A stretch of DNA of 40,899 nt. It comes from Alphaproteobacteria bacterium (lineage in GTDB: Bacteria > Pseudomonadota > Alphaproteobacteria > ATCC43930 > CGMCC-115725). Positions 34,279 to 40,899 of the stretch are shown here, one piece after another. Below the pieces are notes generated by a model. It was not told the origin of the DNA. It ran no database searches and worked only from the letters and a program-made list of their open reading frames with translations. Position numbers and translations under genes: made by a program. The stretch is taken from positions 1-40,899 of the forward strand of contig JAFAYW010000260.1 of the NCBI GenBank assembly GCA_019240125.1, in the 5' to 3' direction. Positions within the stretch are counted from its first letter, which is position 1. Every line of letters begins with the position of its first letter.

Positions 34279-35877
34279 TCATTTATCGAGCCACACGTCT
34301 TCCATGCGCCAGCCGTTATACGAGCTGTTGACCATCAGGGTCAGGCCCTTGACCTGCGGCTGCCAGCAAGTCGCCGCGTCGGTGTGCAGGATGATCGGGC
34401 GGGCCGCGTCCTGCTGCAGTCTGGCGTCGATTTCCTGCACCAGCTTCTTGCGCTTGTCCTGATCGCTCTCCATCGATTGCTGATCGATCAGCTGGTCGAT
34501 CTCCTTGTTGCAATAGGCGCTGTAGTTGCGCTCGGAGCCGCAGGCATAATTTTCGTAGAATTGCTGGTCCGGGTCGTCGACCGCACTGCCGGTCAGGTTG
34601 AGGCCAATCTGGTAGTCCTTGCGGGTAATCTTGGGGAACCAGTTGGCGGTTTCGACCGGGTCGAGTTCGGCATCGATGAAGATGCTCTTGAGCTGATCGA
34701 TCAAAATCACCGCCGGGTCGCGGTACACCGCGATGTTGCGTGCCGACACCTTGATCGCGAGATGCTTGTCGGGGCCGTAGCCGGCCTTTTGCATCAGCGC
34801 GCGGGCATCGGCGCGGTTCTTTTCGACATCGGCGCTATAACCGGGTAGTTGCGCCAACTGATCCGGCGTCAACCCCCATACCCCTGCCGGCGGCGGCAGC
34901 ATCGCGCCGCCGATGTCGCCCTTGCCCTCGCCGAGGATGTCGACAAATTGCTTGCGATCCATCGTCAGCATCATGGCGCGACGAATATCGGGGTTATCAA
35001 AGGGTGGCTTGTCGCGATTGAGCAGAACGTTCGTGCTGATATTGGTTGGTACCAGCTCGCAATGCGCGTTCGGTGCCTGACCGGCGATATCCTTCATCAG
35101 GGGTACTGTGACCTCCGTCGGGAAGGTCACGTCGAACTTGCCGGCGACAAAAGCGAGGATCGCGGTCGAGCGGTTCGAGATGATCGTGTACTCAATCCCG
35201 TCGAGGTAGGGGCGGTTCGGCCGCCAGTAATCCGGATTACGCGCCAATTTGATCGATTCGTTAGGCTTGAACTCCACGAACTTAAAGGGGCCGGTGCCTA
35301 TCGGATGCTGCCGCATCTGCGCCGGCGGGACATGGCAGGGGTAGACGGGCGAATACCCCGAGGCGAGCAATGCAACAATGCCGGGCTGCGGCCGCTTCAA
35401 ATGAAATGTCGCCTCGTAATCGCCGTTGACCGTTACCGAATCGAGGTTTTCATACCAGGATTTGCGAGGGTTAAGCCGCAGCTTCTGCGCGCCCTTTCCG
35501 GTTTGCAGGTCCCAGGTACATTTGACATCGGCTGATGTAAACGGCTTGCCATCGTGCCACTTCACCCCTTGATGCAGTTTGAAGGTCAGGTCCTTGCCGT
35601 CGCCGCTCCACGACCAGCTATCCGCCAATTCCGGCACGATCGTCTTGAGGCTGTTTTGCGCGGCGTGCTGGTCGTACACGACGAGATTGTTGAAAACCGG
35701 CATCATTGGCACGACAACCGAGATCGTGGCTTCTTCAAGAATCGACATGCTCGCTGGGCTGTCGCGGTGATACATGCGCAGGACGCCACCCTGCTTCTGC
35801 GCCATAGCTGGCGCGACCAGCGATGCGATGGCGAGGGATGCCATTGCGCTCTTGCGGAAAAACCTGAACAGCCCCAT
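34279..35877 (-). CDS. Peptide/opine-type ABC solute-binding protein (family 5), copy 4 (first in array)
   Basis: A 532-residue family-5 binding protein, the promoter-proximal member of the array. The open frame extends 98 codons further upstream, but the ATG at 35877 has GAGGG four bases before it and begins a proper signal peptide (MGLFRFFRKSAMASLAIASL, cleavage after AMA before QKQGGVLRMYHRD). It carries the same landmarks as its neighbours (ADVKCTWDLQTGKG, CHVPPAQMRQHPIGTGPF, NPDYWRPNRPYLDGIEYTII, RRAMMLTMDRKQF) and ends WRMEDVWLDK. The divergent gap to the quinone oxidoreductase (145 bases) must hold the array promoter. No regulator gene is next to it. Confidence 0.92.
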   Translation of the reverse strand: MGLFRFFRKSAMASLAIASLVAPAMAQKQGGVLRMYHRDSPASMSILEEATISVVVPMMPVFNNLVVYDQHAAQNSLKTIVPELADSWSWSGDGKDLTFKLHQGVKWHDGKPFTSADVKCTWDLQTGKGAQKLRLNPRKSWYENLDSVTVNGDYEATFHLKRPQPGIVALLASGYSPVYPCHVPPAQMRQHPIGTGPFKFVEFKPNESIKLARNPDYWRPNRPYLDGIEYTIISNRSTAILAFVAGKFDVTFPTEVTVPLMKDIAGQAPNAHCELVPTNISTNVLLNRDKPPFDNPDIRRAMMLTMDRKQFVDILGEGKGDIGGAMLPPPAGVWGLTPDQLAQLPGYSADVEKNRADARALMQKAGYGPDKHLAIKVSARNIAVYRDPAVILIDQLKSIFIDAELDPVETANWFPKITRKDYQIGLNLTGSAVDDPDQQFYENYACGSERNYSAYCNKEIDQLIDQQSMESDQDKRKKLVQEIDARLQQDAARPIILHTDAATCWQPQVKGLTLMVNSSYNGWRMEDVWLDK

Positions 35878-36022
35878 CGAACCCTCGTTGCCTTCCCTAC
35901 GCACGGCGCGCGCAGTTGGGGGAGAGTTCGCCTGGAGTGTCAAGCTGCCCATCCGGTAAACCCGCCGATGCGGGTATGATGCCGGCGATGTAACACGGGG
36001 CTGGGGTGAGGGAGTTTTTCGG

Positions 36023-37000
36023 ATGAAGGCCGTGCTGTGCCGCGAATGGGGCGAACCCGAGACGTTGCGCGTCGAGGCAGTAGCGGCGAAGCCGCTCGGC
36101 CCACGCGACGTGCGCATTCGCGTGCGGGCCTGCGGCGTCAACTTTGCCGACACCCTGATGGTTGCCGGCAAGTATCAGGTAAAGCCGGATTTCCCGTTCA
36201 CCCCCGGTCTGGAGGCGGCTGGCGACATCGTCGAGACCGGTTCGGACGTCACGATGTTGCGGCCGGGTCAGCGGGTGCTCGCGGTGCTGCGCTTTGGCGG
36301 CGCCTATGCCGAGGAGATCGTGCTTAACGCCGACTGCGTCGTGCCGATTCCCGACCGGATGGACTACGTCACCGCCGCGGCCTTTCCCGTCGCCTACGGC
36401 ACTTCGCACTTCGCGCTGACTCATCGTGGCGATCTCAAGCGCGGCGAGACATTGCTGGTTCTCGGCGCCGCCGGCGGTGTCGGCTTGAGCGCTGTCGAGA
36501 TCGGCAAACATCTTGGAGCGCGGGTCATCGCAGCGGCAGGCGGCCCGGAGAAGCTCGCGGTCGCGCGCAAACACGGCGCCGATGAGCTGATCGATTACCG
36601 GAATGAGAGCATCCGCGATCGGGTGCGCGAACTGACCGGCGGGCTGGGTGCCGATGTCGTGTACGATCCGGTCGGCGGCGACGCGTTCGATCAGGCCCTG
36701 CGCGCGGTAAACTGGGAGGCGCGGATGCTGGTGATCGGCTTTGCGGCGGGGCGGATTCAACAGGTCCCGGCAAATCTGATCCTGGTCAAGAACATCTCGG
36801 TGATCGGCGTTGTGTGGGGCGCCCAGGCCGCGCGCGACCCGGTGCTGGTCAGCCGCTACCTCGCCGAGTTGCTGGGCTGGTGGGAAGCCGGCAGGCTGAA
36901 GCCACTCGTGGCCAAGACCTTCAAGCTCGCCGAAGTCGCTGACGCGATGCAGGCGCTGCTGTCGCGCCGCCACGCCGGTAAGATCGTGCTGGAAACCTGA
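36023..37000 (+). CDS. NADPH:quinone oxidoreductase-type MDR protein (zinc-free)
   Basis: A 325-residue medium-chain dehydrogenase/reductase of the quinone-oxidoreductase (QOR/zeta-crystallin) branch, which reduces quinones or activated alkenes with NADPH. The N-terminal catalytic half has RACGVNFADTLMVAGKYQ and PFTPGLEAAGDI; the catalytic and structural zinc cysteines of alcohol dehydrogenases are absent. The cofactor-binding half has LVLGAAGGVGLSAVEIGK (AxxGxxG), with AAAGGPEKLAVARKHGAD following. ATG 36023 has GGGAG eight bases upstream. It is divergent from the binding-protein array and eight bases from alr on the same strand, so cotranscription with alr is likely. The physiological substrate is unknown. 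Confidence 0.92.
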   Translation: MKAVLCREWGEPETLRVEAVAAKPLGPRDVRIRVRACGVNFADTLMVAGKYQVKPDFPFTPGLEAAGDIVETGSDVTMLRPGQRVLAVLRFGGAYAEEIVLNADCVVPIPDRMDYVTAAAFPVAYGTSHFALTHRGDLKRGETLLVLGAAGGVGLSAVEIGKHLGARVIAAAGGPEKLAVARKHGADELIDYRNESIRDRVRELTGGLGADVVYDPVGGDAFDQALRAVNWEARMLVIGFAAGRIQQVPANLILVKNISVIGVVWGAQAARDPVLVSRYLAELLGWWEAGRLKPLVAKTFKLAEVADAMQALLSRRHAGKIVLET

Positions 37001-37008
37001 CCCCCCGC

Positions 37009-38280
37009 ATGACCTCGGAAGCGGCGTTGCGCGCCGGTGCTATCCTCAACATCGACCTCGCCGCTGTTGTTGCGAATTGGCGCCTGCTCGCGGCGCACGT
37101 CGCACCGGCGCACTGCGCCGCCGTCGTCAAGGCCGACGCATACGGGCTGGGGGCTATGCCGGTCGCGCGTGCGCTCGCGGCGGCCGGATGTCGCCTGTTC
37201 TTTGTCGCGACACTCGACGAGGGGGTGGCGCTGCGAGGTGCGCTGGGGCCGGGACCGGAAATCGCGGTGTTCAACGGCCCCCTGCCCGGCACCGCCGGCG
37301 AATTCCTGGCGCACGCGCTGATCCCGGTCCTCAACGAACCCGGCCAGCTCGCCGAATGGCGCATGGCAATCGCCCCCGCCCTCACCATACCCTCCCCGGC
37401 TTATGGGGGAGGGCTCGGCGGGGCAGGGCTCAGCGGGGAAGAGCCAGGGAGGGGGTATTCGGCCGACGGGCAGCGCTCGCCCTCATGCTGGCTGCAACCC
37501 CCGGCCGGCTGCCCCCACACCGTCCCTCATCCGCAAGCAGGGGAGGGAAATGTGCAGGCGCCGGCGGCGATCCTGCACATCGATACCGGGATGGCGCGGC
37601 TCGGCCTTAGCAATAGTGAGCTGACGGCGCTGCTGCGGGAGCCGCCGAGCATCCGCTGGCGCGCGGTGATGAGCCATCTTGCTTGCGCCGACGACACGAC
37701 GCACGCGCTCAATCCCGCGCAGCGCGTCCGATTCGGGCGGGCACTGGGCGCATTTTCCGGCATACCCGCCAGCCTCGCCGCCTCCTCCGGCATTTTTCTC
37801 GGGGCCGACTACCACCTCGATCTGGTGCGACCCGGGGCCGCGCTCTATGGCGTCAACCCCACACCAGGGCAGCCCAATCCCATGCGCCCGGCGGTGCGGC
37901 TCGACGCAAAAATCCTGCAAATCCGCCAAATTGACAGGGGGGAGTCGGTTGGCTACGGTGCCGCGCACATCATGCAGGGGCCCGGCCGATTGGCGACCGT
38001 GGCGGTCGGATACGCGGATGGCTGGCTGCGTTCGTTCAGTCATCGCGGCTGCGGGTTTCTTTCCGGCATACGTGTGCCGCTGGTGGGCCGGGTTTCAATG
38101 GATTTGGCGACATTCGATGTCTCGGCGGTCGAGCCGGCGCTGGCGCGGCCGGGCGCGATGATCGAACTGCTTGGAACGCATTATGGCGTTGATGAGGCCG
38201 CCGGCGACGCCGGCACGATCGGCTATGAAATACTGACCGCGCTCGGTGACCGCCTGCACCGCGTATACGCGCCGGCATGA
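37009..38280 (+). CDS. alr: Alanine racemase with an in-frame repeat-derived insertion
   Basis: A 423-residue PLP-dependent alanine racemase, which makes D-alanine for peptidoglycan. The cofactor Lys41 lies in VVKADAYGLG, the second catalytic residue is Tyr316 in SVGYGAAH, and HIDTGMARLGL and GRVSMDLATFDV are family blocks. Most homologues have about 360-375 residues. The excess lies at residues about 124-183, a Gly/Pro/Ser-rich stretch (start LTIPSPAYGGGLGG, end PHPQAGEGNVQ) that looks translated from palindromic repeats. It falls in the loop just before the HIDTGM strand. All catalytic motifs on both sides are in frame, so the enzyme is probably functional. Its stop overlaps the mlaE start (ATGA). 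Confidence 0.93.
   Translation: MTSEAALRAGAILNIDLAAVVANWRLLAAHVAPAHCAAVVKADAYGLGAMPVARALAAAGCRLFFVATLDEGVALRGALGPGPEIAVFNGPLPGTAGEFLAHALIPVLNEPGQLAEWRMAIAPALTIPSPAYGGGLGGAGLSGEEPGRGYSADGQRSPSCWLQPPAGCPHTVPHPQAGEGNVQAPAAILHIDTGMARLGLSNSELTALLREPPSIRWRAVMSHLACADDTTHALNPAQRVRFGRALGAFSGIPASLAASSGIFLGADYHLDLVRPGAALYGVNPTPGQPNPMRPAVRLDAKILQIRQIDRGESVGYGAAHIMQGPGRLATVAVGYADGWLRSFSHRGCGFLSGIRVPLVGRVSMDLATFDVSAVEPALARPGAMIELLGTHYGVDEAAGDAGTIGYEILTALGDRLHRVYAPA
37379..37557. repeat. Palindromic repeat insertion(s) inside alr
   Basis: Roughly 180 bases of repeat-type sequence. At the left end ccctcccc (37388 onward) can pair with gggggaggg around cggcttat, and ataccctccc near the left matches gggagggggtat near 37451-37461 in reverse. 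The right end has ccctcatccgcaagcaggggaggg-type arms. It gives the unusual peptide in Alr. The exact boundaries, and whether one or two units are present, cannot be settled by eye. Confidence 0.7.
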
Positions 38281-39053
38281 CCGCGTTTCTCGCGTCGATC
38301 GGCGCGGTTTTTCTGGCTTTTCTTGAGGGAGTCGGCCGGCTTGCGCTATTCACTGGCCGGGCGCTGCTGGCTGGGATCACGCCGCCATTCTATCCGCGAC
38401 TGATCCTTCGGCAGATTGTCTATATCGGCTATTACTCGCTCCCGGTGGTCGGCTTGACCGCGCTGTTCACCGGTATGGTACTTGCGTTGCAATCGTATAA
38501 CGGGTTCAGCCGGTTCAACGCGGACAGCGCCGTGGCGACCGTCGTCGTGCTCTCGATCACCCGCGAATTGGGGCCAGTGATTGCCGGCCTGATGGTGGCC
38601 GGCCGCGTCGGCGCGGCGATGGCCGCCGAAATCGGCACAATGCGGGTGACCGAGCAGATCGATGCGCTCTCGACGCTCTCCACCGACCCATTGCGCTATC
38701 TGGTTCTGCCCCGTCTTCTCGCCGGCCTGGTGACGCTGCCGGCGCTGGTGCTGGTCGCCGACATCATCGGCGTGTTCGGCGGCTATCTGGTCGGCACGTA
38801 CAAGTTGGGATTTAACCCGTCGGCCTATCTCACCCAGACCGAGCGTTATCTCGAAACGATGGATGTCGTGTCCGGTCTGGTGAAAGCCGGAGTGTTTGGA
38901 TTCCTCATCGCGCTGATGGGCTGCTACCAGGGCTATCATTCGCGCGGTGGCGCCGAGGGAGTGGGACAGGCCACCACCTATGCTGTCGTCTCTGCCTCGA
39001 TCATGATTCTGCTGTTCAACTACTTTTTGACGCAGGCCTTCTTCTCGCAATGA
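38277..39053 (+). CDS. mlaE: MlaE-family phospholipid ABC transporter permease
   Basis: A 258-residue MlaE/YrbE-type permease with five to six membrane segments. This subunit belongs to the ABC complex that moves phospholipids between the membranes and keeps outer-membrane asymmetry. Family blocks are GMVLALQSYNGFSRF, LGPVIAGLMVAGRVGAAMAA, EIGTMRVTEQIDAL and MGCYQGYHSRGGAEGVGQAT. Its ATG overlaps the alr stop and its stop overlaps the mlaF start, each by four bases, so alr-mlaE-mlaF are translationally coupled. The substrate-binding MCE-domain partner MlaD, often the next gene, is not present. Confidence 0.94.
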   Translation: MTAFLASIGAVFLAFLEGVGRLALFTGRALLAGITPPFYPRLILRQIVYIGYYSLPVVGLTALFTGMVLALQSYNGFSRFNADSAVATVVVLSITRELGPVIAGLMVAGRVGAAMAAEIGTMRVTEQIDALSTLSTDPLRYLVLPRLLAGLVTLPALVLVADIIGVFGGYLVGTYKLGFNPSAYLTQTERYLETMDVVSGLVKAGVFGFLIALMGCYQGYHSRGGAEGVGQATTYAVVSASIMILLFNYFLTQAFFSQ

Positions 39054-39832
39054 GCGACGGTGCGAATCCCAAAATAGCGGTGCGCGGGCTACGCAAGGCA
39101 TTTGGCGCCAAGCAGGTGCTCGATGGCGTTGATATCGAATGCGGCCGCGGCGAGAGCCTCGTCATCATCGGCGGCTCGGGCACCGGCAAATCGGTATTTC
39201 TGAAATGCGTACTCGGGCTCCTGCACCCGGATGCGGGTTCGATCCGCATCGACGGGGAGGAGACGGTAGGGCTCGGCGCTGCCGCGCGTGCTTCCCTGAT
39301 GCGAAAATTCGGCATGCTGTTTCAGGGCGCCGCGTTGTTCGATTCGCTGCGCGTGTGGGAAAATGTCGCCTTCGGGCTGACGCAGGGGCGTGGCATGAAG
39401 CGGGCTCAGGCGCGCGACATCGCGATGGCCAAGCTGGCCGCCGTGGGCCTCGGCCCCGAGGTTGCGATGCTGAGCCCCGCCGAACTCTCAGGCGGCATGC
39501 AGAAGCGCGTCGCGCTCGCCCGCGCGATCGCGGCCGAACCCGAGATACTGTTCTTCGACGAGCCGACCACCGGCCTCGACCCGATCATGGCCGACATCAT
39601 CAACGACCTGATCATCGAATGCGTCCGCGAAATGGGCGGCACTGCTGTCTCGATCACCCACGACATGGTTAGCGCGCGCAAGATTGCCGATCGCATCGCA
39701 ATGCTGCACAAGGGTCGCATTGTCTGGCAGGGGCCGACCGCCGAAATCGATACGAGCGGCAACCCGTTTGTCGACCAGTTCGTCAATGGCCGCGCCGAGG
39801 GACCGATCCAGATGGAAGTCCGCGCCGCATGA
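39050..39832 (+). CDS. mlaF: MlaF-family phospholipid ABC transporter ATPase
   Basis: A 260-residue ATPase of the MlaF/Ttg2A family. Walker A is GGSGTGKS (41-48), the signature is LSGGMQKRVALARA, Walker B is ILFFDEPTTGLDP and the switch is VSITHDM. The end FVDQFVNGRAEGPIQ is typical of the family. It works with MlaE at the inner membrane. The gene is followed not by mlaD but by a block of palindromic repeats and then radA, so mlaD/B/C must lie elsewhere if the system is complete. Confidence 0.95.
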   Translation: MSDGANPKIAVRGLRKAFGAKQVLDGVDIECGRGESLVIIGGSGTGKSVFLKCVLGLLHPDAGSIRIDGEETVGLGAAARASLMRKFGMLFQGAALFDSLRVWENVAFGLTQGRGMKRAQARDIAMAKLAAVGLGPEVAMLSPAELSGGMQKRVALARAIAAEPEILFFDEPTTGLDPIMADIINDLIIECVREMGGTAVSITHDMVSARKIADRIAMLHKGRIVWQGPTAEIDTSGNPFVDQFVNGRAEGPIQMEVRAA

Positions 39833-39853
39833 TCGCACCGGGCCTGCGCTGGC

Positions 39854-39996
39854 CCCTCTCCCGGATTGCGGGAGAGGGTGGCGGCGCGCGCAGCGCGGCG
39901 ACGGGTGAGGGTCTTCATATGAATGGTGCGCCAGCCCCCCTCACCCACCACCGCCTGACGGCGGCGGTCCCCCCTCTCCCGCAATGCGGGCGAGGG
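39854..39996. repeat. Palindromic repeat block between mlaF and radA
   Basis: A composite palindrome filling the gap. A perfect hairpin ccctctcccg/cgggagaggg (39854-39863/39869-39878) lies at the left and a near-perfect one, ccctctcccgc/gcgggcgaggg (39972-39982/39986-39996), at the right. Between them gggtgaggg pairs with ccctcaccc. It belongs to the same CCTCTCCC-rich family as the insertions in alr and the cobW-type gene. The right arm ends ten bases before the radA ATG and seems to supply its GAGGG ribosome site. Confidence 0.88.
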
Positions 39997-40005
39997 TTTT
40001 AGATC

Positions 40006-40899
40006 ATGGCAAAGTCGCAGGCGCATTACGTGTGCCAGCAATGCGGCAGCGTGGCGCCGAAATGGGCCGGGCGCTGCGAGGCATGCGGCGCCTGGAACAG
40101 CATGGTCGAGGAGGTGCCGCGCAGCGGGCCGCCCAAAGGCCTGGCGCAAAGCGGCGGCCGCGGCGGCCAGCGGCTGGATTTTGTGCCCTTGCGCGGCGAT
40201 ACCGCCGGGCCGCCGCGCATGCTCACCGGCATCGCTGAGCTTGACCGGGTCTGCGGCGGCGGGCTGGTGCCGGGTTCGACGATCCTGGTTGGCGGCGATC
40301 CCGGTATCGGCAAATCCACCCTGTTATTGCAGGCAACCGCCGCTCTCGCGGCCGGCGGCCACGCCGCCGCCTATATCACCGGCGAGGAGGCCACCGAGCA
40401 GGTGCGGCTGCGCGCCGAGCGGCTGGGGGTGGCGGACCGGCCGGTGCGGCTCGCTTCGGCCAGCAGCGTGCGCGACATCCTCGCCTCGCTCGATGATCGC
40501 GCGGCGCCCGACCTCGTCATCATCGACTCCATACAGACGATGTATCTGGACACGCTCGACAGCGCGCCCGGCACGGTCAGCCAGGTGCGCGGTGCGGCGC
40601 AGGAATTGATCGCGCTGGCGAAACGCCGGGGCCTCGTCGTCGTCCTGGTCGGGCATGTCACGAAGGAAGGGCTGATCGCCGGACCGCGCGTGCTCGAGCA
40701 CATGGTCGACACCGTACTGTATTTCGAAGGCGAGCGCGGCCACCAGTTCCGTATATTGCGCGCCGTCAAAAACCGCTTTGGCGCGACCGACGAGATCGGC
40801 GTGTTCGAGATGAGCGATTGCGGCCTCGTCGAGGTGCCGAACCCATCGGCGCTATTTCTCGCCGAGCGCTCGCAGCCCGACCCGGAGACCGGCGAGGAG
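40006..40899 (+). CDS. radA: DNA repair protein RadA/Sms (partial, 3' end beyond window)
   Basis: The first 298 residues of RadA, a RecA-like ATPase that helps process recombination intermediates by branch migration. The N-terminal zinc finger has Cys10, Cys13, Cys24 and Cys27 (YVCQQCG...GRCEACGAW). The RecA-like core has Walker A GGDPGIGKST (96-105) and Walker B LVIIDSIQTM. The RadA-specific KNRFG motif is at about 255-259. The C-terminal Lon-like domain is cut off by the window edge; the frame is still open at 40899. ATG 40006 follows a GAGGG that belongs to the preceding repeat. In many alphaproteobacteria radA is found near alr, as here. Confidence 0.96.
   Translation, partial: MAKSQAHYVCQQCGSVAPKWAGRCEACGAWNSMVEEVPRSGPPKGLAQSGGRGGQRLDFVPLRGDTAGPPRMLTGIAELDRVCGGGLVPGSTILVGGDPGIGKSTLLLQATAALAAGGHAAAYITGEEATEQVRLRAERLGVADRPVRLASASSVRDILASLDDRAAPDLVIIDSIQTMYLDTLDSAPGTVSQVRGAAQELIALAKRRGLVVVLVGHVTKEGLIAGPRVLEHMVDTVLYFEGERGHQFRILRAVKNRFGATDEIGVFEMSDCGLVEVPNPSALFLAERSQPDPETGEE

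Noticed and set aside
35878..36171. 98-codon upstream extension of binding-protein copy 4
   Set aside because: It would bury the signal peptide and overlap the 5' end of the quinone oxidoreductase. The ATG at 35877 has a ribosome site.
37379..37557. Frameshift or pseudogene interpretation of the alr insertion
   Set aside because: The frame is open throughout and catalytic motifs on both sides are intact, so a tolerated in-frame insertion is simpler.

Overview
The window is GC-rich (by eye well above 60% G+C) and most likely comes from an alphaproteobacterium, perhaps of a Rhodospirillales-like lineage. Supporting points are the gene order yqeY-dnaG-rpoD with carA divergent, alr next to mlaE-mlaF and radA, a quinol-type cytochrome bo3 operon, and dispersed palindromic repeats of a kind common in such genomes. 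I cannot name a species. The window ends inside radA.

Layout: 1-643 holds a MazF-type toxin and its ribbon-helix-helix antitoxin. 781-2130 is a class III aminotransferase. An IS481-type element (2170-3216) lies in the convergent gap between it and carA (3237-4424). Then follow yqeY, a palindromic repeat, dnaG, rpoD and a CAT-anticodon tRNA (up to 9296). Directly after the tRNA lies a stretch of visibly lower GC with a three-part glycosyltransferase/methyltransferase protein coupled to an FkbM methyltransferase (9346-12167). Next come a structured intergenic stretch and a small unknown gene with a near-perfect Shine-Dalgarno (12479-12682). 12913-18595 is a binding-protein-dependent ABC importer: the binding protein is on the plus strand and converges on a minus-strand operon of MFS transporter, fused permease and ATPase. 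recX and a CapA-like gene follow.

20552-24543 is a complete cyoABCD operon whose subunit I keeps the quinol-site residues. Two small genes (a WxxGxW-repeat protein and a BON-domain protein) are separated by a clear terminator. 25787-28279 is a minus-strand pair: a CobW-type GTPase followed by a hydantoinase/dihydropyrimidinase. After a second FkbM methyltransferase come four tandem, co-directional, paralogous solute-binding proteins of the peptide/opine type (29249-35877), with no permease or ATPase beside them. The right end has a quinone oxidoreductase, alanine racemase, MlaE/MlaF lipid-transport genes and the start of radA.

The features most worth a second look are the four orphan binding proteins, palindromic repeats inserted in frame inside alr and the cobW-type gene, the low-GC glycosyl/methyltransferase pair beside the tRNA with an imperfect T-arm duplication 3.4 kb away, the small gene at 12479, and an IS transposase frame that runs out of the element because it has no stop codon of its own. 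I saw no CRISPR array, prophage, integrase or rRNA.
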